64,000 nt of DNA from a bacterium (GTDB lineage: Bacteria; Planctomycetota; UBA1135; UBA2386), in contig JAUILN010000005.1 in the NCBI GenBank assembly GCA_030432695.1, positions 551,046 through 615,045 of the forward strand. The letters are read 5' to 3'. The number at the start of each line of letters is the position of its first letter. Within the stretch, counting starts at the first letter, position 1. A model generated the notes under the pieces. The model did no database searches. It was given only the letters and a program-made list of their open reading frames with translations, and was not told the DNA's origin. A program made the translations under genes and the position numbers. Positions 34,488 through 45,200 of the stretch are shown here, piece after piece.

Positions 34488-36143
34488 TCAAGAGCGCGTC
34501 GGGCTGGGATTCTGGTCCGATCCCGATGGGTGCTCCGGAGCCCCCCGCGCCTCGGCACGGGCCCTCCAGAGGCCGATCAGCCACAGCGCGCCAAACGCCG
34601 AGGCGACCAGCGGGCCGAGGAATCCCTGAACGGTCAGGACCCAGGGACGAGTCCCCTCGGAGGGCCGCACCGCGACGCGCCGCACCCTTCCCGGCTCTCC
34701 GGCGCGCGGCGGTTCGAGCCGGGCCCGCACGCGGCCGTCGGCGTCGACGTGGCAGGTCGGACCATCGACCGTCGACCGCACCATCGGCACGCCGGTCTCG
34801 AGGGTCCGGAAGACGCTCAGCGCGACCATCTGGTCGAGCTCGGCGCCGAGGTGGTACCAGGCCTCGTTGCTGGAGACGACCAGGAACCGGGCCCCGGCCG
34901 TCACCGCGTCGGCAGCCACACCCGGGAAGGCGTTGTCGTAGCAGAGCAGGCCCGCGAACGGCTCCCCGGCCGCGGTCTCGAGCGGCGGTCGGAGCGCGCC
35001 CGACGCGAGGTCCGGGACGTCGCGGACCATGCCGGTCGACCACTCGAGCAGCTTCGCGGCCCAGGTTCGGGGCAACAGCCCGAGGAACGGCACCCGCTCC
35101 CCACCGGGAACCGGCCAACGCTTCTCCTGCACGCCGACCAACCGGTAGTCGTGGTCGAACAGCGCCACGACGCCACGACGCCGCGGGTCGGGCTCGGGAT
35201 GCCGCCAGGTGGTGCCGGCGACCAACCGCGTCCCGGCGGCCAGGCGAGGCAGCCGCGAATCCGGCGCGTAGTAGCCGACCGACCGCCCGAGCGGACCGGG
35301 CAGGACCGGCGGCTCGCCGATCAGCTCCAGCGGCAGCGACGACTCGGGCCAGACGATCAGGTCGGGCGGTGCGGCCCCCGGTTCCTCGAGCGCGGCACGC
35401 GTCGCTCCGAGCAGTGGCCCGAGCAGCACCTCGACGAAGGTCGCGCGGCCGGCGAAGAACTCCACCGGCACACCGGGCTCGACCAGCAGCACCTCGACGG
35501 CCGGTGCCGGCGCGGCGGCGCCGCGACGGGAGCCTCCCAGCGACGCCAGTGCCCACGCTCCGACGACCGCTGCCAGAGCGACCGCAACCGGCCGCCGCGC
35601 GCCGGGCCGCGCGGTGGCCAGCTCGGCACACCACGCGACCGCCGCGGCGAGCACCAGGTTCATCCCCAGCTCGCCGCTCCAGCGCACCGGACCGAGCAGC
35701 TCGGGCAGCTCGTACAACGCGTGCGCGGCCTGCCCATGAGGGTAGTAGATCTCCGGCATGTGGGCCCGCAGCCACGCCGTCGCCGCGACCCCCGACGCGA
35801 ACACCCACGGGCGGAGCCGTCGCGGACTCCACGCCGCGCCGGTCACCAGCAGCAGGTAGTACAGTCCCCCCACCACGCCGACCGCCACGTAGGCGGCGAA
35901 CGAGATGTGCCGCAGCGACCACGAGAAGCCGAGCATGTAGAGGGTGCCGGCCAGGTAGCCGGTGAATGCCGGCCGCGCGCTCCAGCAGGCCAACAGGTAG
36001 AGCCCCGCCAACCCCAGCGCCGTCGCGAGCCCCCCGCCGACCGGTGCCGCCAGCTGCGCCCACCACTGCCCCGGCGACCCCTGCCAGAGACACAGCGCGG
36101 TTCCGAGGACCAACGCCCACGACCCGGCGCGCGCACCGGTCAT
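34488..36143 (-). CDS. lnt: Apolipoprotein N-acyltransferase
   Basis: 551 residues. A membrane part of about six helices (residues 1-200) is followed by a nitrilase-like domain (about 215-480) and a C-terminal membrane helix (FLGPLVASAFGALWLIGLW). The catalytic triad of the family is visible: Glu in IVWPESSLP, Lys in GVQEKRWPVPGGE and Cys in LLCYDNAFPG. Lnt adds the third acyl chain to lipoproteins, which implies an outer membrane with mature lipoproteins. Its ATG overlaps the moeA stop by 4 bp. Confidence 0.93.
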   Translation of the reverse strand: MTGARAGSWALVLGTALCLWQGSPGQWWAQLAAPVGGGLATALGLAGLYLLACWSARPAFTGYLAGTLYMLGFSWSLRHISFAAYVAVGVVGGLYYLLLVTGAAWSPRRLRPWVFASGVAATAWLRAHMPEIYYPHGQAAHALYELPELLGPVRWSGELGMNLVLAAAVAWCAELATARPGARRPVAVALAAVVGAWALASLGGSRRGAAAPAPAVEVLLVEPGVPVEFFAGRATFVEVLLGPLLGATRAALEEPGAAPPDLIVWPESSLPLELIGEPPVLPGPLGRSVGYYAPDSRLPRLAAGTRLVAGTTWRHPEPDPRRRGVVALFDHDYRLVGVQEKRWPVPGGERVPFLGLLPRTWAAKLLEWSTGMVRDVPDLASGALRPPLETAAGEPFAGLLCYDNAFPGVAADAVTAGARFLVVSSNEAWYHLGAELDQMVALSVFRTLETGVPMVRSTVDGPTCHVDADGRVRARLEPPRAGEPGRVRRVAVRPSEGTRPWVLTVQGFLGPLVASAFGALWLIGLWRARAEARGAPEHPSGSDQNPSPTRS

Positions 36144-37387
36144 CGACTGCCGCCCGTGGCGTACCGAACGAAGCCGATCGACCCCTCCGCGCCCGGATCA
36201 CGATCGCCCGCGACCAGTCCGTAGCCGTCCCCCTCCAGCAGCCCGAACGGATCGCCCGAGGGCCGGAGTTCAGCGAGCACGGCCCGGAGCACTCCGTCCG
36301 CATCGACCTCCAGCCGGCCCGGGATCGCCTGGGCACGCCAGTTCCGGCGCGGCGGCACACCAGCAGGTCGCACCTGCACGTCGACCGGCTCCGGCGCGCC
36401 GACGAGTGCGTGCAGCAGCGGCACCGCGAACAGATCGAAGGTGGTACAGGCCGAGGCCGGATTGCCCGGCAGCCCCAGGACGTGGCACGCCGCACCTCCG
36501 CCCGTCGGCGCGACCTCGCGCACCCCGAAGAACGTCGGCTTGCCGGGCTTCAGTGCCACCCCGTGGAACACGCGCCCGACGCCCAGTTCGGCCAGCGTCG
36601 TGTGCACCAGATCGTGCGTGCCCTTGGACACGCCCCCGATCGTCACCAGCAGATCGTGCTCTTCGAGACCGCGTCGCAACGCCTCCCGCAGCGGCCCTTC
36701 CTCGTCGGCCGCGATGCCGAGTCGGGTCGGGATCCCGCCGCACTCCAGGACCTTCGCCGCCAAGGCCCAGCTGTTGGAGTCACGGACCTGATGCGGAGCG
36801 GGCTCGCGGTCGACTCCGACCACCTCGTCGCCGGTCGCCAGGATCGCCACCCGCGGCCGTCGAACCACCGCGACCTCGGCATGCCCAAGCACCGCGAGCG
36901 CCCCGATCTCCGCCGCATGGATCCGCCTTCCCCGCTCCAGGAGCCGCGTGCCGGCAGCGACCTCGGAGCCCATCGGACGGATGTTGTCGCCCGGCGGCAC
37001 GTCCGCGTTCACGGTCACGACGTCGCCCTCGAAGCCCGAGCTGTCTTCGACCCGCACCACCACGTCGGCACCGGCCGGCACCACCGCCCCGGTCATGATC
37101 CGCACCGCGTCACCGACCGCGAGCTCGCCATCGAAGGGGTGGCCTGCGAGCGCCGCGCCGCGCAGCGGAAACTCCTCGCCCGCGCGGATCCCGCGTCCGC
37201 ATGTCGCCATCGCGAAACCGTCCATCGCCGACCGGTCGGTCGTGGGCCAGGGAGTGGTCGACGCAACTTCGACGGCCAGGAACCGGCCGAGCGCGTCGGC
37301 CAACGCGACGGTCTCGACCTCGGGGAGCGGTCGGCAGCGGATGCGCACCAGCGCGCGGGCCTCGTCCACCTGAAGGATCTGGGTCAT
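36140..37387 (-). CDS. moeA: Molybdopterin molybdenumtransferase MoeA
   Basis: 415 residues from ATG 37387, which starts the standard MoeA N-terminus (MTQILQVDEA); an in-frame GTG at 37423 would add 12 atypical residues. Motifs are DRSAMDGFAM (about 51-60), VRIMTGAVVPAGADVVV, IGGVSKGTHD in the MogA-like domain and GLPGNPASA near the substrate loop. MoeA inserts molybdate into adenylated molybdopterin. It overlaps lnt by 4 bp, an unusual functional pairing. Divergent from the RND pump genes with 198 bp between, which holds both promoters and a GC-rich 6-bp hairpin at 37553-37568. Confidence 0.95.
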   Translation of the reverse strand: MTQILQVDEARALVRIRCRPLPEVETVALADALGRFLAVEVASTTPWPTTDRSAMDGFAMATCGRGIRAGEEFPLRGAALAGHPFDGELAVGDAVRIMTGAVVPAGADVVVRVEDSSGFEGDVVTVNADVPPGDNIRPMGSEVAAGTRLLERGRRIHAAEIGALAVLGHAEVAVVRRPRVAILATGDEVVGVDREPAPHQVRDSNSWALAAKVLECGGIPTRLGIAADEEGPLREALRRGLEEHDLLVTIGGVSKGTHDLVHTTLAELGVGRVFHGVALKPGKPTFFGVREVAPTGGGAACHVLGLPGNPASACTTFDLFAVPLLHALVGAPEPVDVQVRPAGVPPRRNWRAQAIPGRLEVDADGVLRAVLAELRPSGDPFGLLEGDGYGLVAGDRDPGAEGSIGFVRYATGGSR

Positions 37388-37585
37388 GGGAGGATCTCGG
37401 TCCTGGTCGTGGGCAGCTCGCACGTCAGGTCGGCGCCGATCGTCGCGACGGATGGGCCGCAGGTTCGGCCACCGTGCCGCCTCGACCTCGCGACGCTGCC
37501 GGTGAGGCCGTAAGTTGCCCGCTCCGCGCTCCGCAAGGAAGGGCGGAGACCAGCGGCGATCCCGCCGCCGAAGCCCCGGAATCCG

Positions 37586-38860
37586 ATGCCGATCGAAGCC
37601 ACGCCCCCGGCTGCCGTCGCCCGCACGACCGCCACGTTCCTGCTACTCGCTCTCGCCGCCGGCTGCTCGCCCTCGTCCGCCGACTCGGAGGGTGGACAGC
37701 CCACCGCGGCCGACACGGCGTCGTCAGCCGCCGCCCCGCCGCTGGTTCGGGTCGAGCCGGTCGAACTACGCGAGGTGCGTCGGCTGATCGAAACCACCGG
37801 TTACCTGGAATCGGAGCATCGCGTCACCATCCTCCCCGAGGTCGGCGGTCGCGTCGTCGAGGTGCTGATCGACGAGGGCGATCGGGTGGAGAAGGGGCAG
37901 GTGCTCGCCAAGCTCGACGACCGGGAAGCCCGCTCGGCGCTGCGCCAGGCCGAGGTCCAGCTCGCCGACCGCAAGGTCCGGCTCGAGCTCATGGAGGTGG
38001 AGAAGAGTTCGACCGTGCGCCGGATCGAGCAGGCCCGCATCGAGCGCGACAAGGCCAAGGCCCAGCACCAGCGCAACCAGGAGATCGACAGCGGCCTGAT
38101 CGCCGCGAAGGAGCTCGAGGACGGGCTGTTCGCCCTGCAGACCGCCGAGGAGGCGCTGCAGGTGGCCCAGCTCGACGCCAAGAAGGCCGAGCTGGAGATC
38201 TCCGCGGCGGCCAACGCGATCGACGAACTCGAGGCGCGGGTCGATTCCGAGAACCTGCGCGTCGCCCAACACGAGATCCGCGCGCCGTTCGAAGGAGTCA
38301 TCGAAGAGCGGATGATCCGCGGTGGTGAGACCATCTCGGCGGCCACCGAGCTGTTCGCGATCATCGACGACGAGAATCTGGTCTGCTACCTGCGCCGCCC
38401 GCAGCGCGAGCTGGCGATGATCCGCACCGCCCGCGAGGTGGCGTTCACCACCGACGCCGTGCCCGGCCGCCGCTTCCACGCCACGATCGACGTCATCAGC
38501 CCGGTCATCAACGCCGAGACCGGCTCGTTCCGCCTGCGCGTCCGCGTGTCCAAGGAAGACGACGACGCCGAACTGCTGCGTCCCGGCATGTTCGTCCGCG
38601 CCGAGATCGTCACCGAGGAGCAGCGCGAGGCCCTCATGGTGCCCAAGGCGGCGATCCTCAACGAGGGCACCCGCGCGGTGGTGTTCGCGGTCCGCGATGG
38701 GGTCGCGACGCGCGTCGTCCTCAAGCCGGGCCTCGAGGAACGCGACCACGTCGAGAACCTCGACCGTGGTGAGAGCGGGCTCGGTCCCGACGACGTCGTG
38801 GTGGTGTCCGGTCAGGCCGGGCTGCGCGACAACACCGCGGTCGAGATCGCACCCGAGTGA
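37586..38860 (+). CDS. RND efflux membrane-fusion lipoprotein
   Basis: 424 residues. The signal peptide ends in a lipobox (LAAGC, Cys27), so it is a lipoprotein. Order: biotinyl-lipoyl half (LPEVGGRVVEVLIDEGDRV, about 76-94), a helical hairpin (about 110-225), the returning lipoyl half (RAPFEGVIEERMI), then beta-barrel and membrane-proximal domains. It connects an inner-membrane RND pump to an outer-membrane channel. The two pump genes follow immediately. No TolC-like channel gene is in the window. Confidence 0.94.
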   Translation: MPIEATPPAAVARTTATFLLLALAAGCSPSSADSEGGQPTAADTASSAAAPPLVRVEPVELREVRRLIETTGYLESEHRVTILPEVGGRVVEVLIDEGDRVEKGQVLAKLDDREARSALRQAEVQLADRKVRLELMEVEKSSTVRRIEQARIERDKAKAQHQRNQEIDSGLIAAKELEDGLFALQTAEEALQVAQLDAKKAELEISAAANAIDELEARVDSENLRVAQHEIRAPFEGVIEERMIRGGETISAATELFAIIDDENLVCYLRRPQRELAMIRTAREVAFTTDAVPGRRFHATIDVISPVINAETGSFRLRVRVSKEDDDAELLRPGMFVRAEIVTEEQREALMVPKAAILNEGTRAVVFAVRDGVATRVVLKPGLEERDHVENLDRGESGLGPDDVVVVSGQAGLRDNTAVEIAPE

Positions 38861-38880
38861 CCGCGCCGGGAGGCCCCACG

Positions 38881-41800
38881 ATGATGAATTCCGGCGATGG
38901 CGGATCCGGCGACGCGCCGGCCGCGGCCCCTGGCGACGTGCGCGCCCCGAGTGTCGACGCCGACCACTCGTTCTTCACCTTCACCACCCGCCGTCCGATC
39001 GCGGTGGCGATGATGGTGCTCGCGGCGGTGGTGTTCGGCTGGGTCGGCCTGCGCCGACTGCCGGTCAACCTGCTGCCCGACATCTCCTACCCGACCGTCA
39101 CGGTGCGCACCGAGTACCCCGGCTCGTCGCCCGAGGACGTCGAGCAGCGGATCAGCGAGCGGGTCCAGGAAGCGGTGTCGGTGGTCCCCGGCGTGCGCCG
39201 GGTGGTCTCGGTGAGTCGGCCCGGCGTCAGCGACGTGATCCTGGAGTTCGCCTGGGGCACGGAGATGACCTTCGCGATCTCCGACATCAGCGAGCGCCTG
39301 GAGCGGGTCTTCCTGCCGCGCGAGGCCGAGCAGCCGCTGGTGCTGCGCTACGACCCGAGCCTCGACCCGGTGATGACCTTCGGCATCTCGGGCGAACTCG
39401 ACCAGATCGAACTGCGGCGCATCGCCGAGGAGGAGATCGAGCGCGAGCTGGGCAAGGTCGAGGGCGTCGCGGCGGTGAAGGTCCGCGGCGGCGACGAGGA
39501 GGAGATCCGGATCACCCTCGACGAGCAGGCATTGACCGTGCTCGGCCTCGGCGTCGAGGTGATCGGCCAGCGGCTCGCCGCGGAGAACGTCAACTCGGCC
39601 TCGGGCAGCATCGACGAGGGCAACACCGAGTTCCTGGTCCGCACGCTCGGCGAGTTCCGCAACCTGGAGGAGATCGCCGACGTGGTGATCGAGCGGCGCG
39701 ACGACACGCCGATCCGGCTGCGCGACCTGGCGACCGTCGAGCGGATCCCGCAGGACCGCGAGGTGATCAGCCGCGTCGATGGCGTGCCGTGCGTGTTGGT
39801 CGACGTCTACAAGGAGGCCGGCGCCAACGTCGTGCAGCTCGCCGAGCGGGTCCGCGACGCGGTGTTCGGCACGGCGGCGCAGCGCGGCTACACCGCGAAG
39901 CTGGAGCCCGGCCAGAACACTCCGCCGCCACTCTCCGAGCTGGAACGTGCGATGGCCGGCGACGACCCGAAGAAGCTGCGGGCCATGGAGACCGCGGCGA
40001 AGGCGCGGCACCGCTCGTTGACCGACTTCCTGGCCTGGAAGGTCCGCCCCTTCGACGCCGACGTCACGCTGCTGCAGGACCAGTCGACCTTCATCGAGAC
40101 CTCGATCGCCGACGTGCGCAGCTCGGCGGTGTGGGGTGGCCTGTTCGCGATCCTGGTGATCCTGATCTTCCTGCGCCGCTTCGTCGCCACGCTGATCCTC
40201 GCGGTGTCGATCCCGGTCAGCCTGATCGCCTCGTTCGCGCCGATGTTCCTGTCCGACGTGACGCTGAACATCATGTCGCTCGGCGGCCTCGCGCTCGGCG
40301 TCGGCATGCTGGTCGACAACTCGATCGTGGTGCTGGAGGCGATCACCCGGGCCCGCGAGAGCGGCCTCGACCGACGCCAGGCCGCAGTCGTCGGCGTCTC
40401 CCGGGTCGCCACCGCGGTCACCGCCAGCACCCTGACCACGGTCGCCGTGTTCTTCCCGATCGTGTTCGTCGAGGGCGTCGCCGGCCAGCTGTTCCGCGAC
40501 CAGGCGCTCACCGTCGTCTACTCGCTGCTGCTGTCGCTGCTGGTGGCGCTGTTCGTGATCCCGATGCTGTCCGCGCTCGGCGCGAGCGGCACCGGACTGC
40601 GCGACATCGAACCGATGCACGGCCGGGCCTCGCGAGCCTCGCAGGGCCTGCTGGCCTTCCTGCTCAAGCTGCCGCTCCTGCTGTTCGGCGCGCTGGGCAA
40701 ACTCGCCGAGCTGCTGACCTGGCCGTTCCAGCCGGTGCAGACCGCGATGGAGCGGATCTACCCACCGATCCTGTCGGCGGCGCTGAAGCTGCGCTGGCTG
40801 GTGCTGCTCGGCGCGGTCGGCCTGCTCGCGGTGGCGGTCGAGGGCAGCCGCGGCCTCGGCCAGGAACTCCTGCCGGAGGTGGCACAGGGCGAGTTCTACG
40901 TCGAGGCGTTCCTGCCGCGCGACGCGACCGTCGAGCGGACCGACCGAGTCATCGCCCCGCTCGAGGCGGAGATCGCCGGCTACGACGACGTGGCCCGCAC
41001 CTTCCTGGCGGTCGGCGTCGACAAGGAGGAGCTCAACAGCTCCGAGGAGGGCGAGCACTCGGCCAGGATCCTGGTGCGGCTGAAGCCGGGCCTCGATCCG
41101 GTCGTCGCCGAGGAACGGGTCCGGACCCGCATTCGCGAACGGATCCGCACGACCCCGGAGATCGAGAGCTTCCGGTTCTCGCGACCGAGCGTGCTGTCGT
41201 TCGGCGCGCCCCTGGTGGTCGAGGTGGTCGGCAAGGACCTGTTCGACCTGCGCCGCGCCAGCCAGGAGGTCGAGCACGCGCTCCGCGGCATCGCCGGCCT
41301 CCGCGACGTCCGCAGCACGCTGCAGCGCGGCAACCCGGAGATCGTGCTGCGCCTCGACCGCGACAAGATGTCGGCGCTCGGCATCGACTCGGGCACGGTC
41401 ACCGACGTCCTGGAGACCAAGGTGCTCGGCAGCGTGCCGACCCGCTTCGCCGAGCGCGACCGCAAGATCGACATGCGCGTGGCGATGGACCGCGACGTGC
41501 TCGATCGGGTCCAACGCCTGCTCGACATCAACGTGAACCCGGCCGGCGATCCGCAGATCCCGCTGGCCGCGGTCGCGGAGGTCCAACGCCTGGAGGGACC
41601 CAGCGAGATCCGTCGGCTGGGCAACATCCGCGGCGCGGAAATCCAGGCCGCGGTCAGCGGCTTCGACATCGGCTCGACCCAACAGCGCGTGTTGGCCGAG
41701 ATCGGCAGCCTGGCGCTTCCCGACGGCATCGAGGTCCGCCTCGGTGGCCAGAAGGAGGAGATGGACCGCTCGCTCGAGAGCGTCTACCTGGCGCTCGCGC

Positions 41801-42279
41801 TGGCGATCTTCCTGGTCTACGTGGTGATGGCGAGCCAGTTCGAGAGTCTGATCCAGCCGTTCGTGATCCTGCTGTCGCTGCCGCTGGCCTCGGTCGGGGT
41901 GATCGGCGTGCTGCTGGTCACCGGCACGCCGGTGTCGGTGCTGGTCATGCTCGGTGGGATCGTGCTGGCCGGCATCGTGGTCAACAACGCGATCATCCTG
42001 ATCGACCAGATCAACAAGCTGCGCGCCGAGGGCATGTCCAAGCGCGAGGCGATCCTGGAGGGTTCGCGGACCCGCCTGCGCCCCGTGCTGATGACCACCA
42101 CCACCACCGTGCTCGGGCTCCTGCCGCTGACCGGCTGGCTGCCGCTCGGTGGCGCCGAGGACGGCGTCGAGCTGCGCGCGCCGCTGGCCGTCACGGTGGT
42201 CGCCGGCCTGGTCACCTCGACCCTGCTGACGCTCCTGGTGATTCCCTGCGCCTACTCGTTGTCCGACCGGAGGGCTTGA
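38881..42279 (+). CDS. RND efflux pump subunit, first of a tandem pair
   Basis: 1132 residues, typical twelve-helix RND transporter. TM1 is RRPIAVAMMVLAAVVFGWVGL. The TM4 proton-relay region reads GVGMLVDNSIVV (one Asp followed by Asn, not the DD of AcrB). A conserved late segment reads MLGGIVLAGIVVNNAIILID. I chose ATG 38881 because GGGAGG is 8 nt upstream; a GTG at 38857 overlapping the previous stop would add eight residues. Substrate is unknown. It shares an operon with the fusion protein and a second, different RND subunit, which suggests a hetero-trimer as in MdtBC. Confidence 0.94.
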   Translation: MMNSGDGGSGDAPAAAPGDVRAPSVDADHSFFTFTTRRPIAVAMMVLAAVVFGWVGLRRLPVNLLPDISYPTVTVRTEYPGSSPEDVEQRISERVQEAVSVVPGVRRVVSVSRPGVSDVILEFAWGTEMTFAISDISERLERVFLPREAEQPLVLRYDPSLDPVMTFGISGELDQIELRRIAEEEIERELGKVEGVAAVKVRGGDEEEIRITLDEQALTVLGLGVEVIGQRLAAENVNSASGSIDEGNTEFLVRTLGEFRNLEEIADVVIERRDDTPIRLRDLATVERIPQDREVISRVDGVPCVLVDVYKEAGANVVQLAERVRDAVFGTAAQRGYTAKLEPGQNTPPPLSELERAMAGDDPKKLRAMETAAKARHRSLTDFLAWKVRPFDADVTLLQDQSTFIETSIADVRSSAVWGGLFAILVILIFLRRFVATLILAVSIPVSLIASFAPMFLSDVTLNIMSLGGLALGVGMLVDNSIVVLEAITRARESGLDRRQAAVVGVSRVATAVTASTLTTVAVFFPIVFVEGVAGQLFRDQALTVVYSLLLSLLVALFVIPMLSALGASGTGLRDIEPMHGRASRASQGLLAFLLKLPLLLFGALGKLAELLTWPFQPVQTAMERIYPPILSAALKLRWLVLLGAVGLLAVAVEGSRGLGQELLPEVAQGEFYVEAFLPRDATVERTDRVIAPLEAEIAGYDDVARTFLAVGVDKEELNSSEEGEHSARILVRLKPGLDPVVAEERVRTRIRERIRTTPEIESFRFSRPSVLSFGAPLVVEVVGKDLFDLRRASQEVEHALRGIAGLRDVRSTLQRGNPEIVLRLDRDKMSALGIDSGTVTDVLETKVLGSVPTRFAERDRKIDMRVAMDRDVLDRVQRLLDINVNPAGDPQIPLAAVAEVQRLEGPSEIRRLGNIRGAEIQAAVSGFDIGSTQQRVLAEIGSLALPDGIEVRLGGQKEEMDRSLESVYLALALAIFLVYVVMASQFESLIQPFVILLSLPLASVGVIGVLLVTGTPVSVLVMLGGIVLAGIVVNNAIILIDQINKLRAEGMSKREAILEGSRTRLRPVLMTTTTTVLGLLPLTGWLPLGGAEDGVELRAPLAVTVVAGLVTSTLLTLLVIPCAYSLSDRRA

Positions 42280-42280
42280 G

Positions 42281-45200
42281 ATGTCCGACTCCGCACCGAC
42301 TCCCAACCGCCACACGTCCGGCCTGATCCAGCTGTTCGTCGACCGCCCGGTGCTGACGCTGATGGCGTCGCTGGCGATCGTGGTGGTCGGCGTGCTCGCC
42401 CTGACCCGTCTGCCGCTGCGCCTCGCGCCGGAAGGAATGTCCTCGGACACGATCCGCCTCTACATCCCGATCCCCCGCGACATGCCGCCGCGCGAGGTCG
42501 AGGAGCAGGTCGTGCAGCCGCTCGAAGAGCTGATCCGCACCATCCCCGGCGTGAAGGAACTCGACGCCCGCGCCAGCTCCGACTCGGCGATGTGCTCGAT
42601 CACGCTGGAGAACGGCATGGACCCGGTGCTCGCCAGCTCCGAGGTCCGCGACCGGGTGCAGCGGGCCCGCCTGCAGTGGCCGGACGAGGTCGACCGCTAC
42701 TTCACCTGGCGCGAGGACGCGAGTTCCGCGCCGCTGGCGTTCTTCCAGATCCAGACGCCGTCGCGCGGTGCCGACTGGGACAACCTGCTCGACCAGAACG
42801 TCCGCGTGAAGCTCGAGGCGGTCGACGGCGTGGGCCGCGTCGAGGTCTGGGGGCTGGTCGACGAGACCCTGCGGATCTGGTTCGACCGCGACAAGCTGGT
42901 CGAGCACCGCCTCGACTACGGCCGCCTGCTGCAGGCGCTGTCGAGCGACAACTTCACCCGACCGATCGGCGAACTCGACGACGGCCGGGCCCGCTACCTG
43001 GTCCGCGTCGACTCGAAGTTCCGCACCCGCGAGGAGATCGAGCGCTATCCGATCCGCGCCGGCCTGACGATCGGCGACATCGCCCGGGTCGAGATGGTGC
43101 CGTCGGTCCGCGACAGCCTGGCCCGCTACGACGGCAAGTTCACCTACACCGCGATCCTGCGCCTGGCATCGGGCACCAACCCGGTGGAGGCGAGCCAGAA
43201 CGTCCGCGCGGCGATGCAGGAGCTCGAGCAGGACCCCGACCTCGCCGGCATCGGCTTCCGCTTCCTGTTCGACCAGGGCGCGATGATCGAGGACAGCCTG
43301 CAGACGCTGCTCACCACCTCGCTGCAGGGTGGTCTGCTGGCGCTCCTGGCGCTGTTCGTGTTCCTGCGCAACATCCGCCTCACGGTCGCCGTCGCCACCG
43401 CGATCCCGATGACGCTGATGATCGCGGCCGGCTACCTGTTCTTCGCCGGGCACTCGCTGAACATCCTGACGATGGCCGGCATGACCCTGGCTGTCGGCAT
43501 GGTGGTCGACAACTCGGTGGTGGTCCTGGAGAACATCCGCCGCCACCGCGCCGAGGGCGCCTCGATCCGCGACGCCTGCCTCGACGGCTCGCGCGAGATG
43601 GTGCTGGCGATCACCATGGCCACGCTGACCACCGTGGTGGTGATCCTGCCGCTGATCTTCATGGGCAGCGACAGCAACGTGCGCACCTCGCTGACCGCGC
43701 TCGGCATGCCGCTGTCGATCGCGCTGCTCGGCAGCCTCGCGGTCGGCCTGCTGCTGCTGCCCGCCGCGACCCGCGCGTTCGGCACCGGCAAGGTGCCGCC
43801 GCCGGTCGACGAGGGCCACGTCGATCTCCGCACCCCGATCGGTTGGATCCAGGCGATCAACCAGTGGATCCTGCGCTTCGCGCTGAAGGGCATGGTGCGC
43901 CGGATCGCGGTCTCGGTGGTGCTGGTGCTCGCCTTCGCCACCGTGGTGATCCCCGGCAAGTTCCTCGACTTCTCGATGGGTGGCGGCGGCGGCGGACCGT
44001 TCCGCGGCGGCGACGCCCGGATCAGCCTGGAGATCCCGCGCGGCAACACGCTGGGTGACGTGGCCGGCCTGGTCGAGGAATACGAGGCGTTCCTCGACCA
44101 GCACAAGGACGAGTTCGGCGTCGAGCACGTCGCGGTCCGCTTCGACCGCACCTCGGCGCGCTTCGACCTGATCTACCGCGAGGACGTGCCGCGCGACGAG
44201 TTCGACACCCGCCGCCGGCAGATCCTCGAGCAGTGGCCGCGCAAGGCCGGCGTGCACCTGGCGCTGCGCGACACCGGCTCGGGCGGCATGAGCCAGAACA
44301 ACTCCGAGGAGCAGGACCAGCGCAACTTCGTGATCAAGCTCTGGGGTCCCGACAGCGAGTTCCTGGCCGCCAAGGCGCTCGAGGTCCGCGACCGCCTGGT
44401 GGCGCTGCCGGAGATCGTCACCGCCGAGGTCGGCGACGCCGAGGGCAGCGAGCAGGTGGTGGTCGACGTCGACCGCGAGCGGGTCAGCGACCTCGGCCTG
44501 CAGCCCGCAGCGATCGAGCGGACCATGTCGTCCGGCCTCCGCGGCCGCGAGTTGACCCGCTTCGAGGAGGACGACCGCGAGGTCCGGCTGATCGCGCAGT
44601 TCGACGCCGAGCGCAACCCGACGCTCTACGACCTGAAGGAGACCAAGGTCTACAGCACCTCGGGCACCTTCCAGCGCATCGACGACGTCGCCGAGATCCG
44701 CTTCGAGCGCGCGCTCTCGCAGATCCGCCGCACCGACGGCAAGACCAACGTGACCATCGTCGGCGAGCGCGCCCCCGACATCGGCGCGCGCGAGCTGTCG
44801 GACACGCTCGGCAAGGTCCTGTCGACCACCCAACTGCCGCGCGGCTACTCGTGGAGCGAGGACAGCCCGACCCGCGACGTGCAGCTCCAGCTCGCCGAGA
44901 TCTGGGACGCGTTCCTGCTGGCGCTGGTGCTGGTGTTCCTGCTGATGGCGATCCTGTTCGAGTCGGTGATCCTGCCGGGCGCCGCACTGGCCACGGTGCC
45001 GTTCGCGGTGCTCGGCGCGATGTGGTCGCTGCTGGCCTTCCACGACGGCATCGACGTGATGGCCGGCATCGGCATCCTGCTGCTGGCCGGCGTGGTGGTG
45101 AACAACGGCATCGTGCTGCTCGACGGCATCGAGCGCCTGCGCCGCAACGGCGTCGACCGCCGCACCGCGGTGCTGCAGGGCGTGCGCGAGCGCATGCGCC

